Shown in pieces: positions 12,312 to 24,758 of a DNA stretch of 64,000 nt. Location: assembly GCA_018292915.2 (NCBI GenBank), contig JACVVK020000094.1:31001-95000 (forward strand). Reading direction: 5' to 3'. Numbering within the stretch: the first letter of the stretch is position 1; the number at the start of each line of letters is the position of its first letter. The notes below the pieces were generated by a model. It saw only the letters and a program-made list of their open reading frames with translations. It was not told the origin of the DNA and did no database searches. Both the position numbers and the translations under genes were made by a program. This DNA comes from Batillaria attramentaria (taxonomy: Eukaryota > Mollusca > Gastropoda > Batillariidae).

Positions 12312-13688
12312 CAGTATCTTCCAAAAGAAACGCGAAAATCGCTGTCAAAGACACGTAGTTCTTTTTGTTTCATGTCCAGTTTGTTTAAATACAATTCATT
12401 AGTATGAAAAAAAAACGAGAACAACACACACATTTAAAGAGAAGGTTCATTTGTTACAAAATCAAAGCGTTACTGTGCACAGTTTGCACAGTTCTGGCCC
12501 TTGGATTATGAGGTGTCAAAAGGCAGTTCAGTAACGAGTGTGTCCTCTGCCTGCTGCAACCACAGCCTGACACCGGTGTGGCATGGAATGAACCAGTCGT
12601 CGAGGCAGCAATCCTGGCAAGACATTCCAGATCCTCTGGATGGCCTGTTGGAGCTCGACGGCGTTCCGTGGACGATTTGCCACCAGGTTAAGTCTGCGCT
12701 TGATTTCAGCCCACAAGTTCTCAATCGGGTTCACGCCAGGACTCATAGCGGGCCAAGGCATCGTCGGGATGTTATTTTGAGCAAGGGCTTGTTGGGTAAG
12801 ACGAGCGGTGTGCGCTGGCGCATTGTCCTGTTGAAATGTCAGTCCTGCACGACGAGCGAAGAATGGTGCCACAACGGGATGGATCACATGGTTGATGTAA
12901 CGCAGCGCGGATTCCGCCTCCAGGTCCTGGTCGCAGATTGTTGAAGAAGACAGGTCCCAGGAGCTGCCCACCCCGCATTCCGCCTCACAACATGACTGAC
13001 GGGCCGCCCGTGAGTGGTACCTGCTGGATGTGGCGGTCCTGCATTCTGGTGCCCCTTGGACGCCAGATGCGAACACGTCCAGAACGTGGGTCGAGACAGA
13101 ATCGACATTCATCACTGAACACAACCTGCTCCCACTGTCTCCTTCTCCAGTTCTGACGCTGAATGTCCCAGTTCAGCCTCGCCTGACGGTGACGCTGGGC
13201 CAGAACGGCACCACGGTACGGACGATAGCAGCCAAGGTAGGCAGATGCCTGGAATCGAGTCTGAAGCCGATAAATGTTCGAGTGATGAACGTTAAAATGC
13301 CGTGCAACATCAGCTAATCGCCTCCCTGCCTGAATTTGCCCAATTGCTTGGGACCGTAACGTGTCCGAAAGACGGGTCATGGCCGCCAAAGACAGGAAAA
13401 GGCAGACAACTGAAATTTGAACCACTGGTCAGCTCACCCTGTGTCTGTGTTCTGCGCATCCAATCCGTTTTCACTTCGGCGTCTTCCCATTTGCTGACCC
13501 ACGTGCATTTACCCCGATTCGGAAGGTTGCCCGGAAATGCACTGTCAGCAATTTTTTTACGGAATCGAACTCTAAAATACCGTGAAGCACGTAATAACGG
13601 ACAAACGCACGTGATATCGAGTCGACACGTGCAGACACCATTTCAGAATTTGCGTTTTATTTTTTCGCGTTTCTTTTGGAAGATGCTG
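12312..13688 (-). mobile_element. Tc1/mariner-type transposon, decayed
   Basis: Terminal inverted repeats start CAGTATCTTCCAAAAGAAAC (left) and CAGCATCTTCCAAAAGAAAC (right, inverse complement) and continue CGCGAAAA. Each end is flanked by the TA target dinucleotide (12310-12311 and 13689-13690). At 1377 bp it has a typical Tc1 length. It lies downstream of the ATF7IP stop. Confidence 0.93.
12528..13425 (-). pseudogene. Tc1-like transposase, frameshifted and internally deleted
   Basis: The reading frame is split. The N-terminal part (13425-12985) has the first helix-turn-helix (AIGQIQAGRRLADVARHFNV) and the first catalytic Asp block VVFSDECRF. The C-terminal part (about 12900-12528) has QQDNAPAHTA and PIENLWAEIKRRL. 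Spacing of the second Asp to the Glu is 34 residues, i.e. DD34E, typical of Tc1. The second helix-turn-helix (usually about 50-60 residues between YRLQTRF and RPYRG) is missing, and the two parts are out of frame. It cannot encode an active enzyme. Confidence 0.92.
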
Positions 13689-15473
13689 TATATCGCATAC
13701 CAGTTGTTCTCACCTCCTTCTACAGTGCACTTCATTTCTATATGTGCATGTATACATATGCACATTTCGGGAACTCTGAACTCTAAAGAGGTGTATGTGT
13801 CTTCCTCTTTGACTGCTGTAAACTTTGTTGTGTTTTGTTGGATTCTCTGTCCTGCTGCTACAGTTAAACCTGTCCAGGAAGCCGCCTGTATAAGTTCACT
13901 CCCTGTCTAAGGAGGCCAGCACTCTTTAGGCCGAGTATGTTACCCCAAGCTCTCTCTCCATACAGTGTGCAGTTATCTGTCTTGGCATCCTTTCCTGATC
14001 CGTAGAATGGTAACCAATAGTCTGTCTATCATACAGAACTGCTGTTGTTACATGTGCATGTATTGTTCTTTTGAAATGCTGAGACCAGCAGGTGTTGTGA
14101 ACAAAAACTCTTGTGTGTCACCATTAGGTGGCGATTTCAACACGTTTCGATAGACTGGCACAGGATGCATATATATACTGTAACTTGCTGCAGATGTTGC
14201 CGCATACGCACTCCTTGTGTCCCCCCCCCCCCCTCCAAATTGGTTGTCTGTCTGTAGTGTGTTTAGTAGTAGTTCCTAGGTTCTTGGCTCATGAACAGAT
14301 GTGAGTGGGTGTGCGGGTGGGTGCATGCATAGAAAATTATGAAAGTAATGCATGTACTTCAGATGTGCTCTGCTGTGTTGGAGCCTTTAAATGACAGTTT
14401 TCTACTTACAACTGCCTTGTGAAAAAGAGTGGATGTTCATGTTTAATTGCTAACTATATATTTCAGAATACCTCATGTATTATGGAGTTCTGTGCTTTTG
14501 TAGTAAAATATTGATTCTCTGGTAACTTCGGGGGAGGGGATTGCAATAGTTCTTGGAATTTGGGGTATTTTGGATGCATGGTCGGTGAGCTGCAGTACAA
14601 TGTTTACCATTCTCCACCCCTCTCGTTCAACAGAGAGTGCATTATTTAGGGGTTACCCCCATTCCATGCCTGGAATTCCGGAATGGCATGGCATTGCATT
14701 GCATCACCAGTTGTACATACATATACTGGTCACTGTTGTCCATCGTATCCAATTCCAAGACAGGTACTGCAAACCTTGGCTCAAGCAACAAAGTGTGTGC
14801 GTGTGTGTGTGGAGAGAGAGACTTTTGCTGTATGAGTGTCATTGACAGCAATGTGACCTTTTATTCTCAAGGTTTGCAGAAAGTGGAACGTTCAAAATTT
14901 TGCAAAATTCTTGTTTTGATTTTAGTGATGTTCTGGTTAGTTCTTTCAAATGGTGGTGATTGGAAGCGATTGCCATTTGTTTTGTTTCATCTGTTTTGTC
15001 AGCCGTGGGGGGACCTTGTTAACGTCATCGTCATCTAACTTTAACACAATGTTATTTCAGATCTGCTGGCAACAACCAACCTTGTGTTTGCCTTAACCAA
15101 TGCATTTTGTGTTATGACATTAAAGTTTGGGAGGCATCCATACTCTGAATTAGTTGACTCAAAGTTGTGTTGAACTGCAATTTTTTTTCTTTTTCTTTAA
15201 TACTTGTTAGCTAAAGTGCACAAAACTGTTGTGGAAAACAAAAACCCAAAACAAGTAGCAGAAAAACGTTTATGTGTTAACCCTGTTTATTTGTGAAACT
15301 GCTTATAATTTCATGTTTGTTTGACATTGTGGGCTGTATATTCACATTTCTGCATCCGTATGTAATCCATTTGTATCATTTAATCACCCGGTTATGTTTG
15401 TTTTTTGTTTTGTTTTCATGTGTATTTTTTTTTTCAAAGTTGTTTCTGTCTAGAAAAAAAAAATTATACAAAA

Positions 15474-15479
15474 AATAAA
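15474..15479 (+). terminator. Candidate distal ATF7IP polyadenylation signal
   Basis: AATAAA in an A-rich stretch, about 4.2 kb after the ATF7IP stop. Use is uncertain; it would imply a long 3' UTR containing the Tc1 element. Confidence 0.3.
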
Positions 15480-15788
15480 ATATTTCGTGTACAAGGTTTC
15501 TGCCATCTGTGTGTGACAGTTGATTCTGATTTGTCATAATGGACTTGCAAAAGAAAACAGCACCAATACACTTTGTTAACAATAACATGAATTTGTTCCA
15601 TAGTGAACACCACCGTAAGCAATGCAGACACAATTAGCAATTAGTACAATTAGCAAATTATGGCAGTCACTAAGCCAGGCAAAGTTAAAATACATCTTGT
15701 TTATCTCCTAACCTTGCTTGTTCTCTAATTATAGTTCATTCCAAAATGTGTTTTTCATGTGCACAGCTTCACCACTGTTCCTTGCCTA

Positions 15789-17350
15789 TCACACTGTTGA
15801 CCCAACTTCAAGTTTCAGCTGGGATGCCAGGGACTGAAATCCTCTCTCCCCCGAGCTTGCTTTGCTCTGAACGTAGCTGGCAAGTCGTTTCTGTAACAGA
15901 TGGGTAGAATATTTCTGTTATTGACTATGATGGCCACATTCATCATTAACTAGAGAGGCAGAAGCCTCCATGGCTCCCTTGTGACACAGGTCAAGGTCAT
16001 TCACAAAAGTATGTTTGTAAAGCTCTTATCACTATCCAGTATCATGCTAAGTGATGTGTCTGGCGCTCTGAGTTCATGGCAATATTACAATTTTCCCCAA
16101 AACAGTTTGTACAGCCTTGACCTTTGGTCAAAGTCATTCAAAAGAGATCTCATCAATGTCTATCATCATGCCAAGTTTGATGCCTCTAGCATTTGTAGTT
16201 CCTCCGAAAACAGTAATGTTAAAATTCACAACAGACAGCTTTAATGACCTTGACCTTCAGTCAAGGTCATTCAGAAAGGTAGGTCTCATTGCTGTCTATC
16301 ATCACGCCTCATTTGGTGCCTCTACTGTTTGTTGTTTTGAAGAAAATGCCAAGGTTAAAGTTTCCAAAAAAAAAACACGCTTGCATGACCTTGACCTTGA
16401 CTAAAAGTCACTGAACACAGGTATGTCTGTAAAGGTGCTGCCAATGTCAATCATCGCACATAGTTTGATGCTTCTGATTCTTCTAGATACTGATAAAATG
16501 CAAATGTAAAATTTCCGAACACTGTTTCAATGACCTTGACCTTCAGTCAAGGTCATTTAAGATGGTATGTGTGCATAGGTCTTATCACTGTCTATCAGCA
16601 TGCCAGGTTTGGCACCTCTGCTGTTCATTGTTTCTGAGAAAATGCCAATGTTAAGGTTTCACAAAACTATCTTGTACGGCCTTGACCTTGACAGAAGGTC
16701 ACTGACTACAGGGATCGGTCGGTGGTCTAGTGGTTAAGAGACCTGTCACCAATGCGAGAGGTCAGGGGTTCGAGTCCCACTCGGGGCAAAGAATTTTTCC
16801 TTCTCGTATTCACCGTTCATTCGGGCCGATCGTCGGGGGTTCTCTCCGGGTACTCCGGCTTCCTCCCCCTCTGCTTTGGAAATGTTCAGCCCACCAAATT
16901 TGAAAAATAAATGCAATTCTAAATTCCGAAATTAAAATAGCTGAGCTGACCCTTCGCACCACGTGATTGTAATGTGTTTATGTCCAGTGTGTGAGAGAAT
17001 GCGTGTGATTCACGTGAGCGTGCGTGTTGGGTTCAGTTCGCGGCGCTTTGAGCCGATTCATGAAATTGGGTAAAGCGCCTATATAATACTCATTATTATT
17101 ATTATTATTATTATATCTGTAAAGTTCTTATCAATGTCTATCATCATGCAAAGTTTAAAACCTCTGGCATTTGTAGATTACGAGAAAATGCCAATGTAAA
17201 ATTTTCAGAGAGCTTTAGTGACCTTGACCTTGGGTCAAGGTCATTCAAAATAATATGTTTTGAAAGGTCTTGTGCTAGTCTATCAGCATGCCAAGTTTGG
17301 TGCCTCTACTGTTTGTAGATTCTGAGAAAATGACAACGTTAAAGTTTTCT

Positions 17351-17384
<34 letters not shown>

Positions 17385-18793
17385 AGACAGACAGACAGAC
17401 AGACAGACGACGGAGGGTTAATACATAGACTCCCATTGTTACACAAGGGAGCCAAAAAAAAAAGGAAAGAAAAAAAGATGCACACATACCACCTATAAAA
17501 AAAAACACACCAACCCCCCCCCCCCCCCCCCCCCCAAAAAAAAAGAAAAAAAAAGCAGCAGCTTGAAAAGACTGGCTTTCTGTGTGCCATCTCAGAAGTC
17601 TATTCACCTGACTCGCATTTGTGCCACCCCAAGCTGGATGTGCAACAATATTACCAGGGCAAAAATATTTCGCTCCTGAAATCTGCTCGTGGAAAAGTCC
17701 ATACAGTTTCCTCTTCTAATCAGTATTTCACTGCCCTGGTGCAAGGACAATACAGAGAAGAGAACTTTACCATGAGCTTGGCGTCTGCCTGCCCTGATCG
17801 TTGTATCAAGGCCCACAAGTTAGCAGCCAGCGTTCCCATGGCAGGATTTCCCAGGTCACTATGTGCGATGACTGTATTCAAGAAGTCCATTGCCAAGGTA
17901 ATCTTGCGCTTCTCCATCTGTTTGCAAAACATGTTCAGCACCAAACGTTTATCCAGCCGGAAAAGCCATCATGCCACACCTAAACTGTTTATAACAATAA
18001 TAACTGCATTTATAGGACATCTGTATGGAGATCAGACTCTAGGCACCTTTCAATCAACATAAAATTCTGAAAAGGTACAAAAACAATCTAAAGAACATAC
18101 ATCAAGTAACATCTTACGCGCTTAGAAAACAGTAAAAGACAACTGACACAAATGACTGAAAAAAAAAAATGACAAGACTGTTGGTCAGCAAATAAGCACG
18201 TAACGTTCTGGGGCCAATTGCATGGGCTGCCGGTAACCCGCTACCGTAGCTGGGATAGCCTATCCGCCGGTAAATCTGGGGAAATCCCGATAACTCGGGT
18301 TGCATGAGTCGGCGGTAGGCTTACCGGAGGCCCTTATCCTCCGGTAAATTTACAGGCACCTCTCAGTCCCCGTAACTCTTATCGTGAAGCTGGTAAATAT
18401 GGCCGCGCACGTAGTTATTGCAAATCATCGCAGGCAACAAATACGAAGAAACCGCATTTTCCGGGACCGATTGCATCCGCTGGACAGATATGATGACGTC
18501 GAACTGTTTTCTAAGTTCAGATTTCGACGAGTGAACATACTGCAAATGACAGATGAGCTGAAAGATGACGTAAAACACCCCAATCGGAAAGGCGCTTTGC
18601 CGCCAGCACTATCCTACAGGTACTGTTAACGCTCCCATTTTACGCGTCCGGATGCTTTGAAGACATGTGCGGCGAGTTGGTTGGCGTTGACCGTTTGACA
18701 GCTTGCCGAACAATACACAGAGTTACCGAGGCCTTCTTGCAATGGGTACCACTGACAGTGGATAACATTTCCAAACCAATACAAATCTCTACA

Positions 18794-18888
<95 letters not shown>

Positions 18889-19884
18889 CAATAGCTCTCT
18901 CTCTCTCTCTCTCTCTGTGCACAGCTGCCTTCCAAATTATCGTCGATTTTATAAATGGCGGCTTGTACGATGCTTGCTGACCGCATACGTGTACCTGTTT
19001 GTACTGCATTGTCAATTTGTCATGTCGTTACAAAGGCAAAGGACGTAATGACCCACAGCGGGAGCCGACTGCCGTTTACACAGACCGGCTGCTTTCTTCA
19101 GTGTGTAAAAGACAGTTGCTTCCCGTTATCTGTCGTCACGTATCTCGTAGCAACGTAGCATTGACAGCATAAACAGAAACAAACAGCCCCTTGCAAGGAC
19201 TCGAACGGCAGCCATTAAAAACTTCGCCAATGTTTTGCGATGGGACTGTACACGTTTCCGGGAAAATCCTGTCTATTAATAGTACGGTGCCAGTAGCTCA
19301 GAAAACGACTCATGCAATCCAAACTTGATAACAAAATTACCCGCCGGTAGCTACCGGTGCGGTAGCAGTTTACCGACATCACGGTAGACGTTTTTCCATG
19401 CAATCGACCCCTGAACATTATCACTGCTATAGTATATAGTGCAGCTGTATGCTTTGAAAGGTGCCTCTGATGGTTCATCTGCATTCCCTAGGCCTCAGTC
19501 AGTGCAATGTGCAAATGCACCATTTTCTACCATGGAAAGACAGTTTCAAGAAACAACAGGTACATGTACATGTACAAGTAATTACTGGTCTGAAAATATG
19601 TAGGTGTGCTGCTACTCCAATACACTATGCATTCCCGACACTTATGAACAACTGATCTAAAGCTCACCTCAGGTGCTGAAAGTGTCTTCAGATGCGAGAG
19701 AACCTGATTGGTCAGCGTGTCTGTGGTGCTCTTCACCTCCGCAAGGAATTTTGGGTCAGAGCCGTACATTGCATCATTTGCATCCACTGTCAACGAAAGA
19801 CACATATTCAAAGTCAAATAACTTTGTTTTCTCCTTGAAGTAATTATATTGGTGTGCTGAACAGAATGGAACAATGTAAGAGAA

Positions 19885-19949
<65 letters not shown>

Positions 19950-22900
19950 CACCTGAATATGCACATGCAAAGACACACATGAACACACACGCACCAAAGT
20001 GCAAGCACACATCATCACCCAAGATCAATCATCATGATCAGTATTAATACCACTCCTCCTCTAATTTCACTCAGGATTTGATGACATTCACTGTATTGTT
20101 ACGGGGTTGGAACCAGGGCATTAACTGTCATCAGTGCTTACCCTTGTCCACATGGTACAGGTACTCTTCTTGGCTGAACGCCGACAGTGCAGCCAGTACA
20201 CGCACATAGGCAATGATGCGTGCGTCAGAACTGGGGTCCCATGTGTAGTCCTGCAGCACGTTCAGCAGTCCCCGCAGCAAGTACAACACGCCTGCCTCAG
20301 GGCTGTCCTGTCAACACACAGTCCAAATGTGGTATAGCTTGACTCTAGAGACGTGCCTCTCCTCTCACTGCCTCCATCCTTCTCCACAAAAGACCTTCCC
20401 CTTACTGCTTTCAGAGCTACAAACTTATTGGTAAACGGCTTAGTGTGCAACCACAGTGTATCATAACAGGTTATCTCGCTGTAATGACTGTTGGTTCATC
20501 TCTGTTTCTCTTATCTCTTATCAAGCATTGTTTATTTTGCCATTTTTCTTTTTAAAACACTCAGTTCTGATGTTTTGCATGCAGGATTACATCTGCACTA
20601 CTTCAAAGACTCACTGGGGTAACAAGGAGGGTGGAGACAAAGTTGCTGATGTACTCCAGTAGGAATGGCTCTGAAGAGCGTACTTTGCCGTCTGTCTCCA
20701 GAGTGTTTGGCAACTCCGGGATCCGTGAGATGGCTGTCTTGAAAAATGCATCCGCTAAAAAAAAAATAAAAAAAAATGAACACCACACACACACCCACAC
20801 ACACAACTTCTGGGTCAGGTCGAATACAACTGAAATTCAAACAAACTGCGACATGATTTTTATCAAGAAGCTGAGTCAGAACGTTCAAGCTGATAGTGTT
20901 GGACTGCCAATGCCTGGGCTGCGTGTTGAATATCTGACTGTGAGTCAATAATTTCCTTGTTGCCCTGTTTCTAATATCACCCTTATGAGGTGGAAAATGA
21001 CACTGCAATTCCAACCAGCCACTCAGCAAATCTCGGCCATGCCCTTGATGGCAAGCTGCAATCCATCTCAAGGAACTCCAAAATGGTGACGACAGGTTCA
21101 TGTACTCTCAACACACAAAATGTTACAGGGTAAATACTAACCCTGTGAAAAGCACTGGTTCAGCAGAGCCACCTGTCCTGACTGAAGGTAGAGCTGCAGC
21201 TGGGCATACACAGACTGTAGCGATGGAATTGTGATGAAACTGTAGGCTGCACATGCCTGTAAAATTGTGGGAGAAAAACAAAATGCTGGAAATAAATTTA
21301 TAAGAAGGTAACGATCACATGCACATACTACGGAACATGAAGCACAGTACCAGCCTGTATTGTATGCAGACCCAGACTAGCTCAATACAATGCTACCGTC
21401 ATCTGAAAAAAAAGAAAAAAAAAGCTACTGTGATCTCGATACGATGGTGATAGAAAAGGCTCACAGGCCTTTATCATCCATGGTACTTAGGCTCATTTTC
21501 CAGATAATGGTAGAGATGTATGTTGATCACTTCCAGCGCACACAGCTGATTGAAAGTTGAAAAAAAAAGCTGAAAAATAATTTGGAGTACTCACCCTTAC
21601 AAAAGCAGCCGTTTTGCGGGAATGGTTGCCCTTGACTACTCTCCTCGTCTCCATGGATAAACTGTTTACACTCTGCGAGATGCAAAAATAAACCGTTAAA
21701 CTGCAAGTTAGTCTATGCTATAGGAGCAATGATATACACTATTTCATTCCACTGATTGATCAACTCACCTGAATGAGAGTAATGAGCACAGGGTCAAGGT
21801 TGCTGAAGGACGCTCTTGCCTCGACGTAAAAACTCAACTGCTGTTCAAAGTCACGGCCGAAAGACACACGGCGAATGAATCCGCTCAGCAAGCTGGCTAT
21901 TACTCGTTTCTCATCATCTAGAGTCAGGGCACTGGAAGACATAGGACATAGTAAACAGGCTGCACAGTCATCATGTAGACCCTAGGGAGGATGGGTGGGT
22001 GTTTGCGGGTTTAACGTTCTTTTCCACCACATACGGGTGACATCATAGATGGGGCAACGATGAAAAAGCCAGCACAAATATTTGGCCCCAGCCGGGATAC
22101 AAACTCATGACCTGAGCATTGAGAGTCCAACGCTCTACCATTCGGCCACCCCGGCTCCCCATTTCAGTACACAGTAGGAAATGTAGAGAAGGTGGGATAG
22201 AACATAAAAATTCTGAGCCATGCATTTACTGGACCAAATCTGAGATTCTTAATAATAATAATAATAATGAGGAGTTTTATAGTGCCCAACCTACGCAGCC
22301 GGGGCTCTAGGTGCTTTACAAATGTATATATAAAAGCTGATAAACAATAATAATCAAATAAATAAGTACGAATAAAAGCGTATATAGCTAGATAGATAGA
22401 TACATACATACATACATACATACATACAGTCAGACATACAGTCAGACATACAGTCGGACATACAGTCAGACATACAGTCAGACATACATATACAAGCACT
22501 GACACCTACATACATACCAACATCCAATACACACCTACATACACACACACTGCAAAACAACCAGATTCTTGCCATGAACTGTCATGAACACAAGCACAAA
22601 CATACAGACACAATGTTGATGCCACTCACTTGACTGAGTCGTGGATTGTTTTGCACAAGAACATCATGGCATTGATCACAACAGGATCGTTCACCATCTC
22701 CTGCTGGTACCTGGATAGGGACAGAAAGTGAGAGAGAAAAATATCATATCATACGACAGGGAAGTAATCAAATGAAACATACACTGCTGAATATTTATAA
22801 TAAAAACCCAGTGTCAGGCTGGTGAAGTATGTTTGTTCAAACCAACATTTAAATGCAGCATTAGAACACGCCAGTCAAGTCTCTTGGTCTGTTCAAATCA

Positions 22901-24712
22901 CTGTCATGGAATTCCGGCACGACTCTTTGGAGACTTAAGCACAAAAGGTGTACAAAGCACATTTTCCTGCACTAGTCTCAAAATACAGTCATGCCCAAAT
23001 TTACAGACGACGTCAAATTACAGCACGCCTGACTGACGTAAAGGAGCACTCACTTGCAGAAGGCTTCCAGCACAGTTTTGCACACCTCCACCTTGATAGA
23101 CTCACGCTGGAACATGTCCAGGAACGGCAGAAATTTGTCCTGAAAACAAAGATTTGTGAAGATCATGAGGCATGGATCCGGAACGAAGAGCTGTGGGAGC
23201 GAGCTGGGCAGGAACCAGTGGCCAAGCTGATCCTGCAGAGGAAGTGGGGCTGGATTGGACACACCCTCAGGAAGCCAGCATCCAGCACCACACGCCAAGC
23301 CCTGACATGGAACCCGCAGGGGAAAAGGAAGAGAGGCCGGCCTCGCAACAGCTGGAGGGGGGACACTGAGGCAGAGCTACATATGCAGGGGACCAATGGA
23401 CTGGCAAGAATAGCCCAGAACAGAGTGCGATGGCGAAGGGTTGTCGATGGCCTATGCTCCACTTGGAGCCAGGGGCCTAAGTAAGTAAGTAAGATGAGGC
23501 ATGGTCATGACTTACACTGTCAACACAATTCGCACTATGTAAGTTATACAGGAACCTGCTCCTCTGCTGAGCAAGCATCAAATATTCATCTTCTCTTCAC
23601 CCACACTCTTGCCCGATTCTCGCAATGTGAAAGTACGCAGCCATAGGGAACTGGGTGGGGGTGGGTGGGTGTTTGGGGGTTTAACATCCTTTTCCACCAC
23701 AAACGGGTGATATCAAAGACGGGGCAATGATGAAAAAGCTAGCACAAATATTTTGCCCCAGCCGGGATACGAACTCACGACCCAAGCATTAGAAGTCACA
23801 CGCTCTACCATTCGGACACCCCGGCTCCCCAAATAGGGAACTGGAAGAACAGGGAATCCTTGTGCGGAAACAATATGTCTTCACAAAAGGTGTATGTGCT
23901 ATTTATGCTGCCTGTGTGCTTCCCTTGTTGGGCAAAATGGTGCACGGTGTGGTTAATCGTGCATTTCAGACTCACATTGTCACCATTCACGTTTGCCACT
24001 AATTCAAACCTGACAATGGCAGGAGAGATGTTTCACAAGCCTCAACAATATACTGACCAGAGAAAAGACTTGTGAGAAATCCTGCATGTGGGTAAGAATC
24101 TTGCTGACGATGGATTGCAGACGCCCGTAGTGGTCCTCAAAAGCACGATCTGGAGTCATGTGTTTGATGATGTCTGCCAGAATCTTGTTCACCTCACGTT
24201 TCTGGAGAAACGAGGACAGCATGTGATATGATGATCATCAATGTGAGTTCATCCTACAACTACAAGAGCCATTGTAGAAACTTCATTCAAGCGCATGACA
24301 AGAGAGGTATGTAAACATTTGCTCTGTGTAAATTTCAACAAGAAGTACCCCGGTACGCAGAAAAAAAATAATCTGTATGGATATGTTGTCTCAGTGACCA
24401 AACATACTACACAAAACGTGTGGTGTATTCTGCAGATGTATTACTGAGTTTCAGAGTCCTTAGATTCATGCATGTCAAGCTTCAAGTGGAAATGTGCAAT
24501 TGTTCAACAGACAAGGACTTACCCCAAAATGCTTCACAACAAACTCAATCCACACCTCAGCACAGGTGATGTAGTCCTGCAAAGTGACATTAATGTTAAA
24601 TGTACCACCATCGTATGCAACGCACAACCACTAACAAACAGCAATTTCACACACTGAGAATGTTGATGATGATGATGATTGGCCATTTGTATAGCGCTAC
24701 AAGAAAACTTCC

Positions 24713-24758
<46 letters not shown>

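Larger units (their letters stand above)
11234..15788. other. ATF7IP 3' region / convergent intergenic interval
   Basis: No protein gene recognised except a dead Tc1 element (12312-13688). It contains possible proximal and distal poly(A) signals for ATF7IP and the 3' side of convergent VPS35L, so the two 3' UTRs may approach or overlap. The remaining frames are short and without recognisable motifs. Confidence 0.6.
15972..17453. mobile_element. TIR/hairpin-bounded element of about 140-bp repeats with TCAAGGTCA motifs
   Basis: The element starts GGCTCCCTTGTGACACAGG and ends ...TGTTACACAAGGGAGCC, an inverted terminal match. The right end is also a hairpin (CTCCC..GGGAG around TTGTGTAACAA). Between lie about six diverged units of 133-147 bp, each with TGACCTTGACC..GTCAAGGTCA, then ..CTATCATCATGCCAAGTTTG and TGAGAAAATGCC, then a CA/GACA microsatellite. 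A full-length SINE (16713-17113) interrupts one unit. It lies in the last intron of VPS35L. The structure resembles repeat-core non-autonomous elements reported from bivalves (pearl-type); assignment is inference. Confidence 0.78.
18205..19416 (+). mobile_element. PIF/Harbinger-type transposon remnant
   Basis: Inverted ends: left GTTCTGGGGCCAATTGCATG, right (inverse complement) GTTCAGGGGTCGATTGCATG, followed on both sides by CGGTAG/CCGGTA-rich sub-terminal repeats. The interior has a broken HARBI1-like transposase. A compound TG/CA/CT microsatellite has expanded inside. It lies in a VPS35L intron. No clear 3-bp target duplication was found. Confidence 0.82.

Noticed and set aside
15293..15478. 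Hydrophobic 61-codon frame
   Set aside because: T-rich 3' region; hydrophobic residues arise from TTT/CTT codons.
16720..16790. tRNA gene at the SINE head
   Set aside because: A and B boxes are present but the cloverleaf is degenerate and the same sequence continues into a repeated SINE body in five places.
15980..17240. CRISPR-like regular spacing of TGACCTTGACC repeats
   Set aside because: Units diverge, the spacers are homologous to each other, and the setting is an animal intron; it is a minisatellite-type core, not a CRISPR array.
22948..23484. A 178-codon host gene on the plus strand
   Set aside because: The last two thirds are a LINE reverse-transcriptase C-terminus; the first third is antisense to a VPS35L exon.
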